Virus record (IMG/VR): IMGVR_UViG_3300009790_000004
Span: 1 to 64,000 of that record
Reading direction: 5' to 3' (one strand)
From: a virus
Length of the DNA stretch: 64,000 nt
In this document: positions 16,730-25,578 of the stretch, in pieces
Position numbering within the stretch: the stretch's first letter is position 1
Layout: each line of letters opens with the position of its first letter
Notes under the pieces: generated by a model
What the model was told of the DNA's origin: nothing
Databases searched by the model: none
The model's input: the letters and a program-made list of their open reading frames with translations, nothing else
Translations under genes and position numbers: made by a program

Positions 16730-17078
16730 ACCAAAATTTGTTCCTAAGGGATGGGGTTGGGAGAAGTGGATTGCTAACTCCTCTGAGTATTGTGGTAAGC
16801 TACTTTTTATTAAGAGAAATCACAGGTGTTCGTGGCACTATCATGTACTAAAGGATGAGACCTTCTATCTACATTCAGGGAAGATCCATTTATTCTACGG
16901 TAAGACTGATAAGTTAGAGGATGCAAAGTCAATGATCCTAGAACCTGGCGACACTTTCCATTGCTGTAGGAAGACTAGACATCAGATGATTGCAATAGAA
17001 GACGCAGAACTATTTGAGTTCTCTACTCAGCATTTTGATGAGGATTCTCACAGGGTTACCCCTGGAGATACTCTTTAA
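16716..17078 (+). CDS. Cupin-domain protein
   Basis: The 120 residues form a single cupin with WHYHVLKDETFYLHSGK (motif 1, His and Glu metal ligands) and LEPGDTFHCCRKTRHQM (motif 2). It resembles the mannose-6-phosphate isomerase type II and sugar-epimerase cupins of surface polysaccharide clusters. The reaction is unknown. It lies at the end of the sugar operon and its 3' end overlaps the convergent hldD gene by 23 bases. Confidence 0.78.
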   Translation: MKETKPKFVPKGWGWEKWIANSSEYCGKLLFIKRNHRCSWHYHVLKDETFYLHSGKIHLFYGKTDKLEDAKSMILEPGDTFHCCRKTRHQMIAIEDAELFEFSTQHFDEDSHRVTPGDTL

Positions 17079-17841
17079 CTGTTTTAAAATTGTAGCCTTC
17101 TAGCCAACTCATGTCTGCTATGGTATAATATTGGTACTTACCCTTAAGAGGAGGTGGAAATGGTATTGGAGACAATTTCGACCCAGTTTTTAATGAAACT
17201 AGTTGAGCTACAGTGTCAATTGTTATTGGCGATCCTGTGCCAAGATCGAATATGCCAGAACCCGCAGTGTTCGATAACACTACATTCACCAGATCCCCAA
17301 CCCACACATAGTCACGATATATCTCGTCGCTCCCGTCAAATGGATGTATCTGACCAGTGGCAGCCTGCCATTGAAACTGACTGACTAGTGATGCCATAGT
17401 TCCTTTATGATATTCGCCTGATCCATATACATTAAAGTATCTAAACCCCTGAACATGCCTAAAGCGTTCTATATTATCTAAGACCCAGTAATCTACTGTT
17501 GTTTTAGATAATGCATAGTAGTTCAGGGGATTCATAATGGCAGTTGAACTCTGACTCCCATATACAGATGCTGAACTGGCATACTTAACAGGGATACCAT
17601 ACTCTATTGCCTTCTCAAATAATTTAATACTGAAATCAATATTATATTTGTAGATCATTTGAAGATTCTTGTTGGTCGTAGAGGATAACGCACCTTGATG
17701 GATGATCATATCAACTTCATCCCATCTATTAAATTTTTCTATAAATTCCTCACAGTTATCCAGATCAATTTCAAGGACATTTTCTAGTGACCTTACAAAG
17801 TGTTTTCCTATAAAACCACCTGAACCAGTTACAATATTCAT
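17056..17841 (-). CDS. hldD: ADP-L-glycero-D-manno-heptose 6-epimerase-like
   Basis: The 261-residue extended SDR has TGSGGFIG (5-12) for NAD(P), HQGALSSTT, YASSASVYG, a YxxxK pair (Tyr109, Lys113) and the HldD-specific series FRYFNVYG, YHKGTMAS (144-151), FDGSDEIYRDYVWVGD, GIFDLGTG and PFPPPLKGKYQ...ADM. This series parallels E. coli HldD almost block for block. HldD converts ADP-D,D-heptose to ADP-L,D-heptose. The frame is open to 17913, but ATG 17841 gives the natural N-terminus MNIVTG. It is the only sugar gene here on the minus strand. Confidence 0.88.
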   Translation of the reverse strand: MNIVTGSGGFIGKHFVRSLENVLEIDLDNCEEFIEKFNRWDEVDMIIHQGALSSTTNKNLQMIYKYNIDFSIKLFEKAIEYGIPVKYASSASVYGSQSSTAIMNPLNYYALSKTTVDYWVLDNIERFRHVQGFRYFNVYGSGEYHKGTMASLVSQFQWQAATGQIHPFDGSDEIYRDYVWVGDLVNVVLSNTAGSGIFDLGTGSPITIDTVAQLVSLKTGSKLSPIPFPPPLKGKYQYYTIADMSWLEGYNFKTVKEYLQG

Positions 17842-17874
17842 AACGAGAATCTTTTTATTATATATTCTAGCACA

Positions 17875-17882
17875 CCTAAATA
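17875..17882 (+). promoter_or_regulatory. Late promoter variant (CCTAAATA)
   Basis: It lies in the divergent 70-base gap between hldD and the protease fibre, 30 bases before the latter. It carries the NCTAAATA variant seen repeatedly in this window. Confidence 0.55.
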
Positions 17883-17911
17883 CTAAAAAAGTGTATTCTG
17901 TTGCGTGAGAC

Positions 17912-20900
17912 ATGGCTTTAAAACGATATACTCTCAGCGTTAGTAGTCCTGAGTATTGGGATAAAATTCATGGTGCTCTCACCGTAGACTCTAATGAGGA
18001 TGGGATCCCTGATAGAAAGATTACTTGTACAGATAGTAAAAGTACTAGTGCTACTCGTGGAACCTATGAATTAGATGAGACTGAAGCTGCTGAGATTGCA
18101 AAGCACCCACATGTTAAGTGGATTGAACTATCTTTAAAAGATAACCCTGATTCATTTCCAAAACCAGAGCCTACTATGCCACAGAGGTGGGCAAGTGATG
18201 TTAAGGCATATCGTGATTTAAGTTCACCTAATGGTCCTCCTACTAGTAGTCCAACTAGTGCAGAATTAAACAGAACTAACTGGGCTATTCCTAGAGTAGG
18301 TGTTGCAACTGCTGGACAGGTATGGGGTACTGATGTAGGATCTCTTGCTTCTATTGGAATTAATACTGATTACACATATGATGGTAGAAATGTAGATATA
18401 GTTATTCATGACTCTGGTGTTCTAGCATCACACCCAGAATTTTTAGATGAGAATGGTGTAAGTAGAGTAAAAGATATAGTTCTTGATGCTCCTTATCTTA
18501 TTGACCCAGACTGGTTCAACACTTATGGATATGTTTATACCAAGGGAGACGGAAGTACAGGTATTAACACTACAAATGCGATATCATGGTGGGAAGATAA
18601 CAACGCAAGGTCTACTGCCAAAGCACTCTTACCTACAATTAACATTCCTGCTAACTACACTGCGGACAGAGCAGTAGGAGTAGGTACTACTGGTTCTAAC
18701 AATCTTGCTAGTGGTCATGGTACTGGATGTGCTGGTATGGCTGCTGGTAAGAACTTTGGACTAGCATTTAAGGCAACCATTTGGAACATGCCAGCCATCA
18801 GTGACAATGTTGGTATGGATATTGAGACTTCATATGATATTATGAAGTTCTTCCATCAATATAAACCAATTGATCCTATCCTTGGTATTAAGCGTCCAAC
18901 CGTAGTCAATGGATCATGGGGATACCAGGCTGCACTTCCTGCTTCTGGTTCAGCATCATGGCAGTTTAAAAATAATACAGGTACGATTGGTCTACCAATT
19001 AATAGTAGTTCTGATCCTGTTGATGTTAGTGACATGATCTATGGTTTCAACAACCAAGTGATTGGTGCATGGAGATCATGGACATCATCTGCAAGAAATA
19101 ATGCTGTTGATACTGCTGGTGCTGAATTGATTGCTGCAGGTGTTATCTATGTGTCTGCTGCAGGTAATAACAACCAAAGAATTGGTACTGGACTTACTGA
19201 TACTCATAGATTAGATAGTGTTTCAGATAATTATTTTAATTCACAAGATTCTCGTACTGAATTTGGTGGTGTAAGAACTCCATGTGGATCTAGAGACTGG
19301 ATGAACCCATCTGGTATTGGATTCAATGAAACCACTCAATATCATCCTGTTATTAATGTGGGTGCTCTTGATGATTTCATTGAGTCTAATGGTAAGGAAA
19401 GAAAGGCAACATATTCTAACAGTGGTCCTGGTATTGACATCTATGCTCCTGCAGATGAAACACTCTCTGCTGGTATGCATAATATCACTGCTTATAGAGA
19501 CTTCCCAAGGTATGATAACAGTGGGTTCTTTGACTGTGCATTTAGTGGAACCTCTGCTGCTGCACCTGTAGTTGCTGGTCTTATGGCTCTGTATGCACAG
19601 AGAAATCCAGGTACAGGTGTTACTGAAGCAAAGAATTGGGTAACAGGATTTACTACTGATGGTACTCCTCCTACTCTTCGAGGTCAATCTGGTAGTACGA
19701 TCACAGGAAATGATGTACTGTTTGACCAATACTCTGATATCGATGAAGCAAACTTCTGGACAGGACAATTTAACCAGAAGACTGCAGATGGTAATGGTAC
19801 TGTTCTTGTTAGTTTCATTGATGTAGGATCTGGTATCTCTACCGATCTTGCAGGTGTTAATGAACCTAGTCTTACTGCTCCTGCTAATAATGCAACTGGT
19901 GTTAGTACTGAAGGATTAGTTCTTGCTTCAAGTGCTTACACTGCTATTGGTGACACAACAGTATCAGGTACTCTAAAAGCAGTTGAGTTCCAACTGTCTA
20001 GAGATGTAAACTTTAGTACGATTGATTGGCAATCTACTCCTAACAATGTTGCTATCTCTCAGACAACAACAGGACAGTTACTTGGATTCACTACTTACTA
20101 TGGAAGAGTAAGGCATGTATCTAATGCTGATGGTCAAGCATTTACTGGATACTATTCTACTTACTCTGCTGGTATAGTATCGTTTGCTACCTTAGGTAAT
20201 GCACCAGGTGTTCAGACACCATATATTATTGCTCCTACTAATGCATCTACTGTAGGTCAGAGATTTGGTATTGTACTAACTTCTAGTACTTACATTGCTA
20301 TTGATGGTGAGGCAGTTTCTGGTACACTTAAGGCAGTTGAATTCGAGGTCAGCACTGATCAAACATTTGTTGATGCTGCTCAGGTTGTTTATACTACTGT
20401 TGGTGCTAATGGAACTCCAAATTTAACTCAGACTATTAATATTGGTTTAGCTGCTGCTACTACATTCTATGTAAGATTGAGGCATGTATCTAATGCTGAT
20501 GGTAGTGAAGGTCAATCATTTACTTCACCTTGGTCTGTTGTAACATCCTTTGAAACTCCTGATCCATTCCAAGCAAGAGTGGGTCGTCTTGCATCTGTTA
20601 AGACTACATTAACTCAGGGTGTTGTTGAACCAACATTACTATTTGAGAGTGAGGATCTTCTTGAGGTCAGCATCTCTGTTGCAAACCAGAACGACTTTGA
20701 ATCTACATTCTCTATTGGTATTTCTAGTACTCCTGGATTCAAACCTAGTGATTACATTGCGTATGGTATTAACTTGACTAGAGGTGGTACTAGATTGATT
20801 GAGAAGGTTGGTATCAAACCAGGCGACAAGATATTTGTATCATCATTCGATCCTAATATATCTTTCCTAACATTTGCTACTAAGATTTACGATAAGATTA

Positions 20901-22837
20901 GTGATGTTTCTGCTGCTACACATGGTAGAAAAGAATCTTTAACTCTATCTTACAATCCACCATACCCAATCAATACAAACTTACAGATCCTTACTGCAGA
21001 GGAAGATAGTTTGATCACGGTTCATGCTACGAACCAAAACCCTGACATTACTGCAGCGTTATCTGTTGGTATATCATCTGGAGGAGTATCAGAGTTTCTT
21101 GATTCAGATTATATTGTTTTTGGTCTTAGACTATCACCACTACAAGATTTACAGTTTGATAACATCGCTCTTTCTAATGGACAGAGTTTGATTGTTCGTG
21201 GTTCTAAACCAAACTTAACCTTTGTTGCTCACTCTATTCCACAGGATCCAGGACCATCTGGTATTGGATCTAATCTTAATGTCAACACCAGTGGTATCAT
21301 TACTGCATCCGCATTTGCTGGTGATGGATCAGGATTGACTGGCGTTACTGCTGTTGGATCTGGTGTTAATGTTGAGGAAGATGGTACTGTAGTTGGTACT
21401 GCTGCTACAATTAACTTTGGAACTAACATTACTGCGACTGTTACTGATGGTGTTGCACTAATAGAGGCAGCAGATACAGTAGGTGTTGCTCAAACTGCAA
21501 ACAGTCTTGCTGATGGAGTTAGCGTTTCTTTTGCTACTAATGCAGATTACGCTGCTGTTGCTGGACTTGCTACAGTTGCTACCACTGCTACCACTGCTAA
21601 CTCTGCATTAAGTGCTACTACTGCTGGTACAGCAAGTCAAGTGGATTCGGCAGCAACAATCAATGTTACTAATAATATAACAGCACCGAAATTCATTGGT
21701 GATGGTTCATTACTGACTAACATTGTTGCTGCTGGTGGTGGTGTTATTGTTCAGGACAGTGGATCTGCTGTTGGTACTGCAGGAACAATCAACTTTGATG
21801 CTGGTATTGATGTATCACCTATCTCTGCTGGTATTGTTACTGCTACTATCCTTGAAGCACCTCGTGCTGCTCTTGCTGGTATCGCATCTGAAGCAATCGT
21901 TGCTGGTATTGCAACCTATGCTACTCTTGCTGGTCTTGCATCACAGGCAACCAATGCTACCTTTGCAAGCAATTCTAGTTACTCAACACTAACTGGTGCA
22001 GCAGACACTGCTAAGAATCTTTATACTTCACACGAAAATCCATACAAACCATTACCTGTTACTATCGGTACTAAGACCACAGAACATAGGTACATTGGTA
22101 TCAACTCTGCTTTATGTGTAAACATTCAAGGTTATGAGTCTCCTTACTTAAGATTTGAAGTAGGTCAGACTTATAGGTTTGAGAATGCATCACAGCAAGC
22201 AAACTATCCAATCAGAATGTACTACCATCATTCTGGTGTTACATCAGTTGGTATTGGTACTACCAATCCAAGTGAGATGACTCAGGGTGTTACTTATACT
22301 GGTTCGTACACTGAGGTAGAAGTTACTGAGGAGACTCCAGAGTTATTCTGGTATGGTGCTGGTGTTGGTACAGAAAAAGGATCTATGGGTAACTCTGTTC
22401 AGGTATTTAATCCTGAGATGCAGAGAGTTGCTAAGGTTGGTGAGTTTAAGAGCACTGCAGGACTTAAGACTTGTACTTATACACAATTCTATGAGGGTCG
22501 TGCTACTTCTTGGTACTTGAATACAAATCTAGGTGTTGGTAACAGTGACTATGCTCCTGGAGATCGCTCACATAATGTTAGTTCCATTGAGCAACAAGCT
22601 ACTGGTGTTTACACTGTAAACTTTGCTGATCCGATGGCAGATACTAATTATGCAGTCATAGGAATTGCATCTGGTACTAATGCATATCCAGGTGGTATTG
22701 TTAATTTAAGAATCAGTGACAGAACGGTTAACAATTTCACGCTTAGGGTGTATAATGGAATACCAGCGTTAGAGGACTTAGGTGAACTTGACATTTGTAC
22801 ATTCGGTGGACAAGACGGAGAAGAGACCTACATATAA
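17912..22837 (+). CDS. Tail fibre fused to a subtilisin-like serine protease
   Basis: This is a 1,641-residue protein. Residues about 155-570 form a complete S8 peptidase: VDIVIHDSG (Asp167), SGHGTGCAGMAAG (His269), YVSAAGNNN (oxyanion Asn419) and FSGTSAAAPVVAG (Ser548). After it come two fibronectin-like repeats sharing SGTLKAVEF and VRHVSNADG, then regions with the fibre motifs FAGDGSGLTG and FIGDGSLLTN, and a beta-rich C-terminus containing TNYAVIGIASGT. The first 110 residues could be an attachment or propeptide-like region; no signal peptide is seen. A late promoter and neighbouring fibre genes support a virion protein with a degradative activity. Confidence 0.88.
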   Translation: MALKRYTLSVSSPEYWDKIHGALTVDSNEDGIPDRKITCTDSKSTSATRGTYELDETEAAEIAKHPHVKWIELSLKDNPDSFPKPEPTMPQRWASDVKAYRDLSSPNGPPTSSPTSAELNRTNWAIPRVGVATAGQVWGTDVGSLASIGINTDYTYDGRNVDIVIHDSGVLASHPEFLDENGVSRVKDIVLDAPYLIDPDWFNTYGYVYTKGDGSTGINTTNAISWWEDNNARSTAKALLPTINIPANYTADRAVGVGTTGSNNLASGHGTGCAGMAAGKNFGLAFKATIWNMPAISDNVGMDIETSYDIMKFFHQYKPIDPILGIKRPTVVNGSWGYQAALPASGSASWQFKNNTGTIGLPINSSSDPVDVSDMIYGFNNQVIGAWRSWTSSARNNAVDTAGAELIAAGVIYVSAAGNNNQRIGTGLTDTHRLDSVSDNYFNSQDSRTEFGGVRTPCGSRDWMNPSGIGFNETTQYHPVINVGALDDFIESNGKERKATYSNSGPGIDIYAPADETLSAGMHNITAYRDFPRYDNSGFFDCAFSGTSAAAPVVAGLMALYAQRNPGTGVTEAKNWVTGFTTDGTPPTLRGQSGSTITGNDVLFDQYSDIDEANFWTGQFNQKTADGNGTVLVSFIDVGSGISTDLAGVNEPSLTAPANNATGVSTEGLVLASSAYTAIGDTTVSGTLKAVEFQLSRDVNFSTIDWQSTPNNVAISQTTTGQLLGFTTYYGRVRHVSNADGQAFTGYYSTYSAGIVSFATLGNAPGVQTPYIIAPTNASTVGQRFGIVLTSSTYIAIDGEAVSGTLKAVEFEVSTDQTFVDAAQVVYTTVGANGTPNLTQTINIGLAAATTFYVRLRHVSNADGSEGQSFTSPWSVVTSFETPDPFQARVGRLASVKTTLTQGVVEPTLLFESEDLLEVSISVANQNDFESTFSIGISSTPGFKPSDYIAYGINLTRGGTRLIEKVGIKPGDKIFVSSFDPNISFLTFATKIYDKISDVSAATHGRKESLTLSYNPPYPINTNLQILTAEEDSLITVHATNQNPDITAALSVGISSGGVSEFLDSDYIVFGLRLSPLQDLQFDNIALSNGQSLIVRGSKPNLTFVAHSIPQDPGPSGIGSNLNVNTSGIITASAFAGDGSGLTGVTAVGSGVNVEEDGTVVGTAATINFGTNITATVTDGVALIEAADTVGVAQTANSLADGVSVSFATNADYAAVAGLATVATTATTANSALSATTAGTASQVDSAATINVTNNITAPKFIGDGSLLTNIVAAGGGVIVQDSGSAVGTAGTINFDAGIDVSPISAGIVTATILEAPRAALAGIASEAIVAGIATYATLAGLASQATNATFASNSSYSTLTGAADTAKNLYTSHENPYKPLPVTIGTKTTEHRYIGINSALCVNIQGYESPYLRFEVGQTYRFENASQQANYPIRMYYHHSGVTSVGIGTTNPSEMTQGVTYTGSYTEVEVTEETPELFWYGAGVGTEKGSMGNSVQVFNPEMQRVAKVGEFKSTAGLKTCTYTQFYEGRATSWYLNTNLGVGNSDYAPGDRSHNVSSIEQQATGVYTVNFADPMADTNYAVIGIASGTNAYPGGIVNLRISDRTVNNFTLRVYNGIPALEDLGELDICTFGGQDGEETYI

Positions 22838-22852
22838 TACTAATAATTTATT

Positions 22853-23407
22853 ATGAACCAAGTAAATATAGCACAAGTAGATGCTCAGCTCCCTGTCTTC
22901 GAGACAAGTTGGACTGAGCATCTTGCTGAACATAAACAATTCATCTTAGATCATAAGAAAGAATTTGCAGAGACTACAAAGGATAATAATGTAGGTGCTA
23001 CATGGAGATCTAATTGGAACATTCATCATACTGATCCAAGGTTCTCTGATATTCAAGCATACTTTGAGAAGTTTGTTAAAGAAATAAGTTCGCAGTATTG
23101 GCACACTAAAGGACAATTTGATTGTGTTAATATGTGGGCTATGACATATGGACCTAATGAAGGTACAAAATATCACAATCATTTTCCATCGTCTATGGCA
23201 GTGATTTATTATGTTGATGTTCAGGAAGACTCAGCACCTATTTGTATAGGGCAGACATGTAGACCAGTAGAGAATGGATTAGTTATAGCATTTCCAGCAG
23301 CACTAGATCATTTTGTTCCTGATGATTATAAAGGAGAGAGATTTGTAATAGCTGCAAACCTTGACCATGTTCCAGAACAAATAAGGGGAATATGGAAAGC
23401 AGTATAA
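22853..23407 (+). CDS. 2OG-Fe(II) oxygenase-like protein
   Basis: The 184 residues show the layout of the putative 2OG-Fe(II) oxygenase family: YHNHFPSSMAVIYYV (His108, His110), VIAFPAALDHFV (His153) and GERFVIAANL (Arg163). It follows the protease fibre by 15 bases. The substrate is unknown; fibre hydroxylation is a possibility given the neighbour. Confidence 0.75.
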   Translation: MNQVNIAQVDAQLPVFETSWTEHLAEHKQFILDHKKEFAETTKDNNVGATWRSNWNIHHTDPRFSDIQAYFEKFVKEISSQYWHTKGQFDCVNMWAMTYGPNEGTKYHNHFPSSMAVIYYVDVQEDSAPICIGQTCRPVENGLVIAFPAALDHFVPDDYKGERFVIAANLDHVPEQIRGIWKAV

Positions 23408-23433
23408 ATTATATTTTAAGGGTAGTTTAAAAT

Positions 23434-23691
23434 ATGTCCTTCATAGTTTACTCAATGGACGGATGTAAGCACTGCGAACTCGTCAAAGATTTAATGGTGC
23501 TTGCTAATCAAACCCATGTCATCTATACTTTAGATCAACATTTTACTATTGAAGAATTTGAGGCTACTTTTAACACTAAGTACTTCCCACAAGTTGTGGA
23601 TCAATCTCATGAGCACAAACATATTGGAGGTGCTAAAGAAACAGTAAGATACTTTAAGGAGAATAACCTTGTCCCAAGTCCCACTAAATAA
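23434..23691 (+). CDS. Glutaredoxin
   Basis: This 85-residue thioredoxin-fold protein has the dithiol active site CKHC (Cys11, Cys14) after a beta strand (FIVYSMDG), and FPQVV with the conserved cis-proline and HIGGAKETVRYF for the glutathione site. It probably supplies electrons to ribonucleotide reductase or keeps thiols reduced during infection. It may be relevant to the very Cys-rich virion protein, though that link is only speculative. Confidence 0.9.
   Translation: MSFIVYSMDGCKHCELVKDLMVLANQTHVIYTLDQHFTIEEFEATFNTKYFPQVVDQSHEHKHIGGAKETVRYFKENNLVPSPTK
23683..23690 (+). promoter_or_regulatory. Late promoter variant (ACTAAATA)
   Basis: It overlaps the TAA stop of the glutaredoxin gene and lies 15 bases before the ATG at 23705. 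That spacing is short, so the promoter may serve 23853 and beyond instead. Confidence 0.4.
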
Positions 23692-23704
23692 AGGCGTACA
23701 GATT

Positions 23705-23848
23705 ATGCTTGGCGGAGGCAAGAAAGCACCCGATAAACCTAAAAGTTTTCAGGTGAAGTTCGGTAACATGCTTCGCTTTTTTAAAAGAGAGTTGCATTTG
23801 TACTTTGAATTCTCCCTGGACATCAAAAAAGATACCACTGAGGATTAG
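23705..23848 (+). CDS. Small basic hypothetical protein (47 aa)
   Basis: The short ORF encodes a peptide beginning MLGGGKKAPDKPKSFQVKFG and containing MLRFFKRELHLYFEFSLD. It fills the gap between glutaredoxin and the next gene and ends four bases before that ATG. It is basic and amphipathic. No family is recognised. Confidence 0.6.
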   Translation: MLGGGKKAPDKPKSFQVKFGNMLRFFKRELHLYFEFSLDIKKDTTED

Positions 23849-23852
23849 TAAG

Positions 23853-24086
23853 ATGGCTGGACTAGAAGCATACTTGTTTGTTGTTGCTTTTCTCATTATA
23901 GGTTCCCTTATTCTAGGTTCTATGATAGGATGGGTACTAAGAGAATACATGATGTATAATCATGACAGACAGTATCAGCAACCTATGCATCCTGAGATGT
24001 ACGATGAGCATGGCAATGTAATTGCTGACTCACTTATCGCATTCAAGTTTGATCCAAATCTAACTGATGACGATGATGAAGACTAA
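23853..24086 (+). CDS. Single-span membrane protein with acidic tail (77 aa)
   Basis: The frame opens at 23805, but ATG 23853 (MAGLEAYLFVVAF) begins right at the transmembrane helix (residues 5-28, small-residue rich). The rest is a polar, Met/His-containing tail ending in DDDDED. It is the kind of small membrane protein commonly seen next to glutaredoxin in cyanophages, but its function is unknown. Confidence 0.65.
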   Translation: MAGLEAYLFVVAFLIIGSLILGSMIGWVLREYMMYNHDRQYQQPMHPEMYDEHGNVIADSLIAFKFDPNLTDDDDED

Positions 24087-24102
24087 CTAACTGAAAAACA
24101 TT

Positions 24103-24555
24103 ATGGCAAAACTACCACCACATCCTTTACAATCTGAAATTCTACAAGCAGTATCTAGTGCTAAGACAAAGAAAGAGAAGATTGAACTACTTCAAACTCA
24201 TAGATCACCAGCATTAGTATCTCTGTTTGTTTGGAATTTTGATGAGAGCATTGAAAGTGCTATTCCAGAGGGTGAAGTACCTTTCACTCCCAACGACTCA
24301 CCTACTGTAGATAGTCAGAGTAAACTTGCTAGTCAGTACAGAACTCTTTACAATTATGTTAAGGGTGGTAATGATGGTCTAAAGAGGACTAGGAGAGAAT
24401 CTTTATTCATTGAATTATTAGAGTCATTGCATCCTGATGAGGCAGAGATTGTTTGTCTCGTTAAAGATAAGAATCTTAAAAAGAAATATAGGATAACTCA
24501 TAATGTCATCAAGGAAGCATATCCTGATGTTGAATGGGGTAATCGTGTTAAATGA
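24103..24555 (+). CDS. Conserved T4-like hypothetical protein (DUF6433-like)
   Basis: This 150-residue soluble protein starts with a helical region (QAVSSAKTKKEKIELLQTH) and contains PALVSLFVWNFDESI, followed by a C-terminal LHPDEAEIVCLVKDKNL. This layout recurs in T4-like phages of many hosts and is usually listed as DUF6433. Its role is not known. It overlaps the SDR gene by ATGA. Confidence 0.72.
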   Translation: MAKLPPHPLQSEILQAVSSAKTKKEKIELLQTHRSPALVSLFVWNFDESIESAIPEGEVPFTPNDSPTVDSQSKLASQYRTLYNYVKGGNDGLKRTRRESLFIELLESLHPDEAEIVCLVKDKNLKKKYRITHNVIKEAYPDVEWGNRVK

Positions 24556-25319
24556 CAAAAATCTTAGTTACTGGTCATAAGGGATTCATAGGCAGTTATG
24601 TCTTCAATCATCTTAGACATGATGCAGGTTATGGTTACTTAGTTGATGGTATGGATTTCCCCGATGATGTCGGGGATTTTCAGTCTGAGATCAGCATGTT
24701 TGATAAACCATACGATTATGTCATACATCTTGCAGCATTTGCTGCTATTAGAGAGAGTGTAGATAATCCAGAGAAATTTTGGGAGAATAATGTAGAGAAA
24801 TCTAAACCTATCTTTGATTATTGTAAGAGATATAATGTCAGACTACTCTATGCTAGTTCAGCACAGGTAGAAGAGTGGTGGCAGAATCCTTATGGTATTA
24901 CCAAGAAGGTTAATGAACTACAAGCACCACCCAACAGTGTAGGGATGAGGTTCCAGACTGTGTATGGTGAAGATAGCAGACCTGATATGTTATACAGGAT
25001 GCTACAAGACAAGACTGCTAAGTATATTACTAATCATAAGAGAGATTGGATCCATGTTAAGGATGTTGCTAGAGCAATCTGTTACCTAATGTCTAGTACT
25101 TACACTGGACACATTGATATTGGAACAGGTGAGACCACAACAGTTAGAGAATTAGCAGAAGCATTTGGTCAGGCAAATCTACCAGTTAAGGAACATACAC
25201 CAGGTGAGAGAGATGTCACATGTGCTGACACTACTGCCTTGCGTGAGCTTGGTTGGTTTCCAAGGGAAAAAGTTTTAGATTCTGTTCCTGAGGGAAAATC
25301 GAATTCTCGTTTCAGATAA
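24552..25319 (+). CDS. NAD-dependent sugar-nucleotide epimerase/dehydratase (extended SDR)
   Basis: The 255 residues start with GHKGFIGSYV (Rossmann loop), then HLAAFAAIRESV, YASSAQVE, a YxxxK site in NPYGITKK, MRFQTVYG and DWIHVKDVARAI, ending with the GHIDIGTGETTTV motif. It is a second SDR, distinct from hldD, and cannot be assigned to a specific sugar. The C-terminus is short. The AT-rich element at 25318 follows directly. Confidence 0.85.
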   Translation: MTKILVTGHKGFIGSYVFNHLRHDAGYGYLVDGMDFPDDVGDFQSEISMFDKPYDYVIHLAAFAAIRESVDNPEKFWENNVEKSKPIFDYCKRYNVRLLYASSAQVEEWWQNPYGITKKVNELQAPPNSVGMRFQTVYGEDSRPDMLYRMLQDKTAKYITNHKRDWIHVKDVARAICYLMSSTYTGHIDIGTGETTTVRELAEAFGQANLPVKEHTPGERDVTCADTTALRELGWFPREKVLDSVPEGKSNSRFR

Positions 25320-25364
25320 TCGGGAAAAAAAACTCCGCAATTTTTTTGAGCCACAGGATTTACT
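25318..25364 (+). promoter_or_regulatory. Conserved AT-rich leader element, copy 2
   Basis: The element runs CTCCGCAATTTTTTTG, six bases, then AGGATTTACTATG at the start codon of the next gene, matching the arrangement at 11336-11386. GGGAAAAAAAACTCCG precedes it. Confidence 0.4.
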
Positions 25365-25535
25365 ATGCTTTCAACAACACAGAGAATGCGTCTTATAGAC
25401 ATTTGCGTTGAAATCGTAAATGGTCGTGATGTCCCATTGTCAGATATGATCTGGGCAGAAAAACTTGCTAAAAACAACAAACATGCATATCATATTCTCA
25501 AAGAATCTAGGGACAATATGATTAAGGAAATGTGA
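25365..25535 (+). CDS. Small helical hypothetical protein (56 aa)
   Basis: This short ORF begins MLSTTQRMRLIDICVEIVNG and continues VPLSDMIWAEKLAKNNKHA, looking like a small helix-turn-helix-sized fold without a clear DNA-binding signature. It follows the AT-rich leader element. Recognition is limited to its occurrence in the small-gene block before the riboswitch. Confidence 0.6.
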   Translation: MLSTTQRMRLIDICVEIVNGRDVPLSDMIWAEKLAKNNKHAYHILKESRDNMIKEM

Positions 25536-25539
25536 GAAC

Positions 25540-25568
25540 TTGACTATATACTATGGGTGTGTTATCAT
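25540..25568 (+). promoter_or_regulatory. Sigma-70 type early promoter
   Basis: TTGACT (25540-25545), a 17-base spacer and TATCAT (25563-25568). The predicted start near 25575 falls just before the riboswitch-like leader. Confidence 0.7.
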
Positions 25569-25578
25569 TAGCACACAG

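Noticed and set aside
17154-17384. Plus-strand ORF of 76 codons opposite hldD
   Set aside because: It is antisense to conserved HldD motifs and has no supporting signals.
19241-19768. A 175-codon minus-strand ORF opposite the protease domain
   Set aside because: It lies wholly antisense to the conserved catalytic Ser region of the S8 domain, has no promoter or ribosome site, and has a composition typical of antisense frames.
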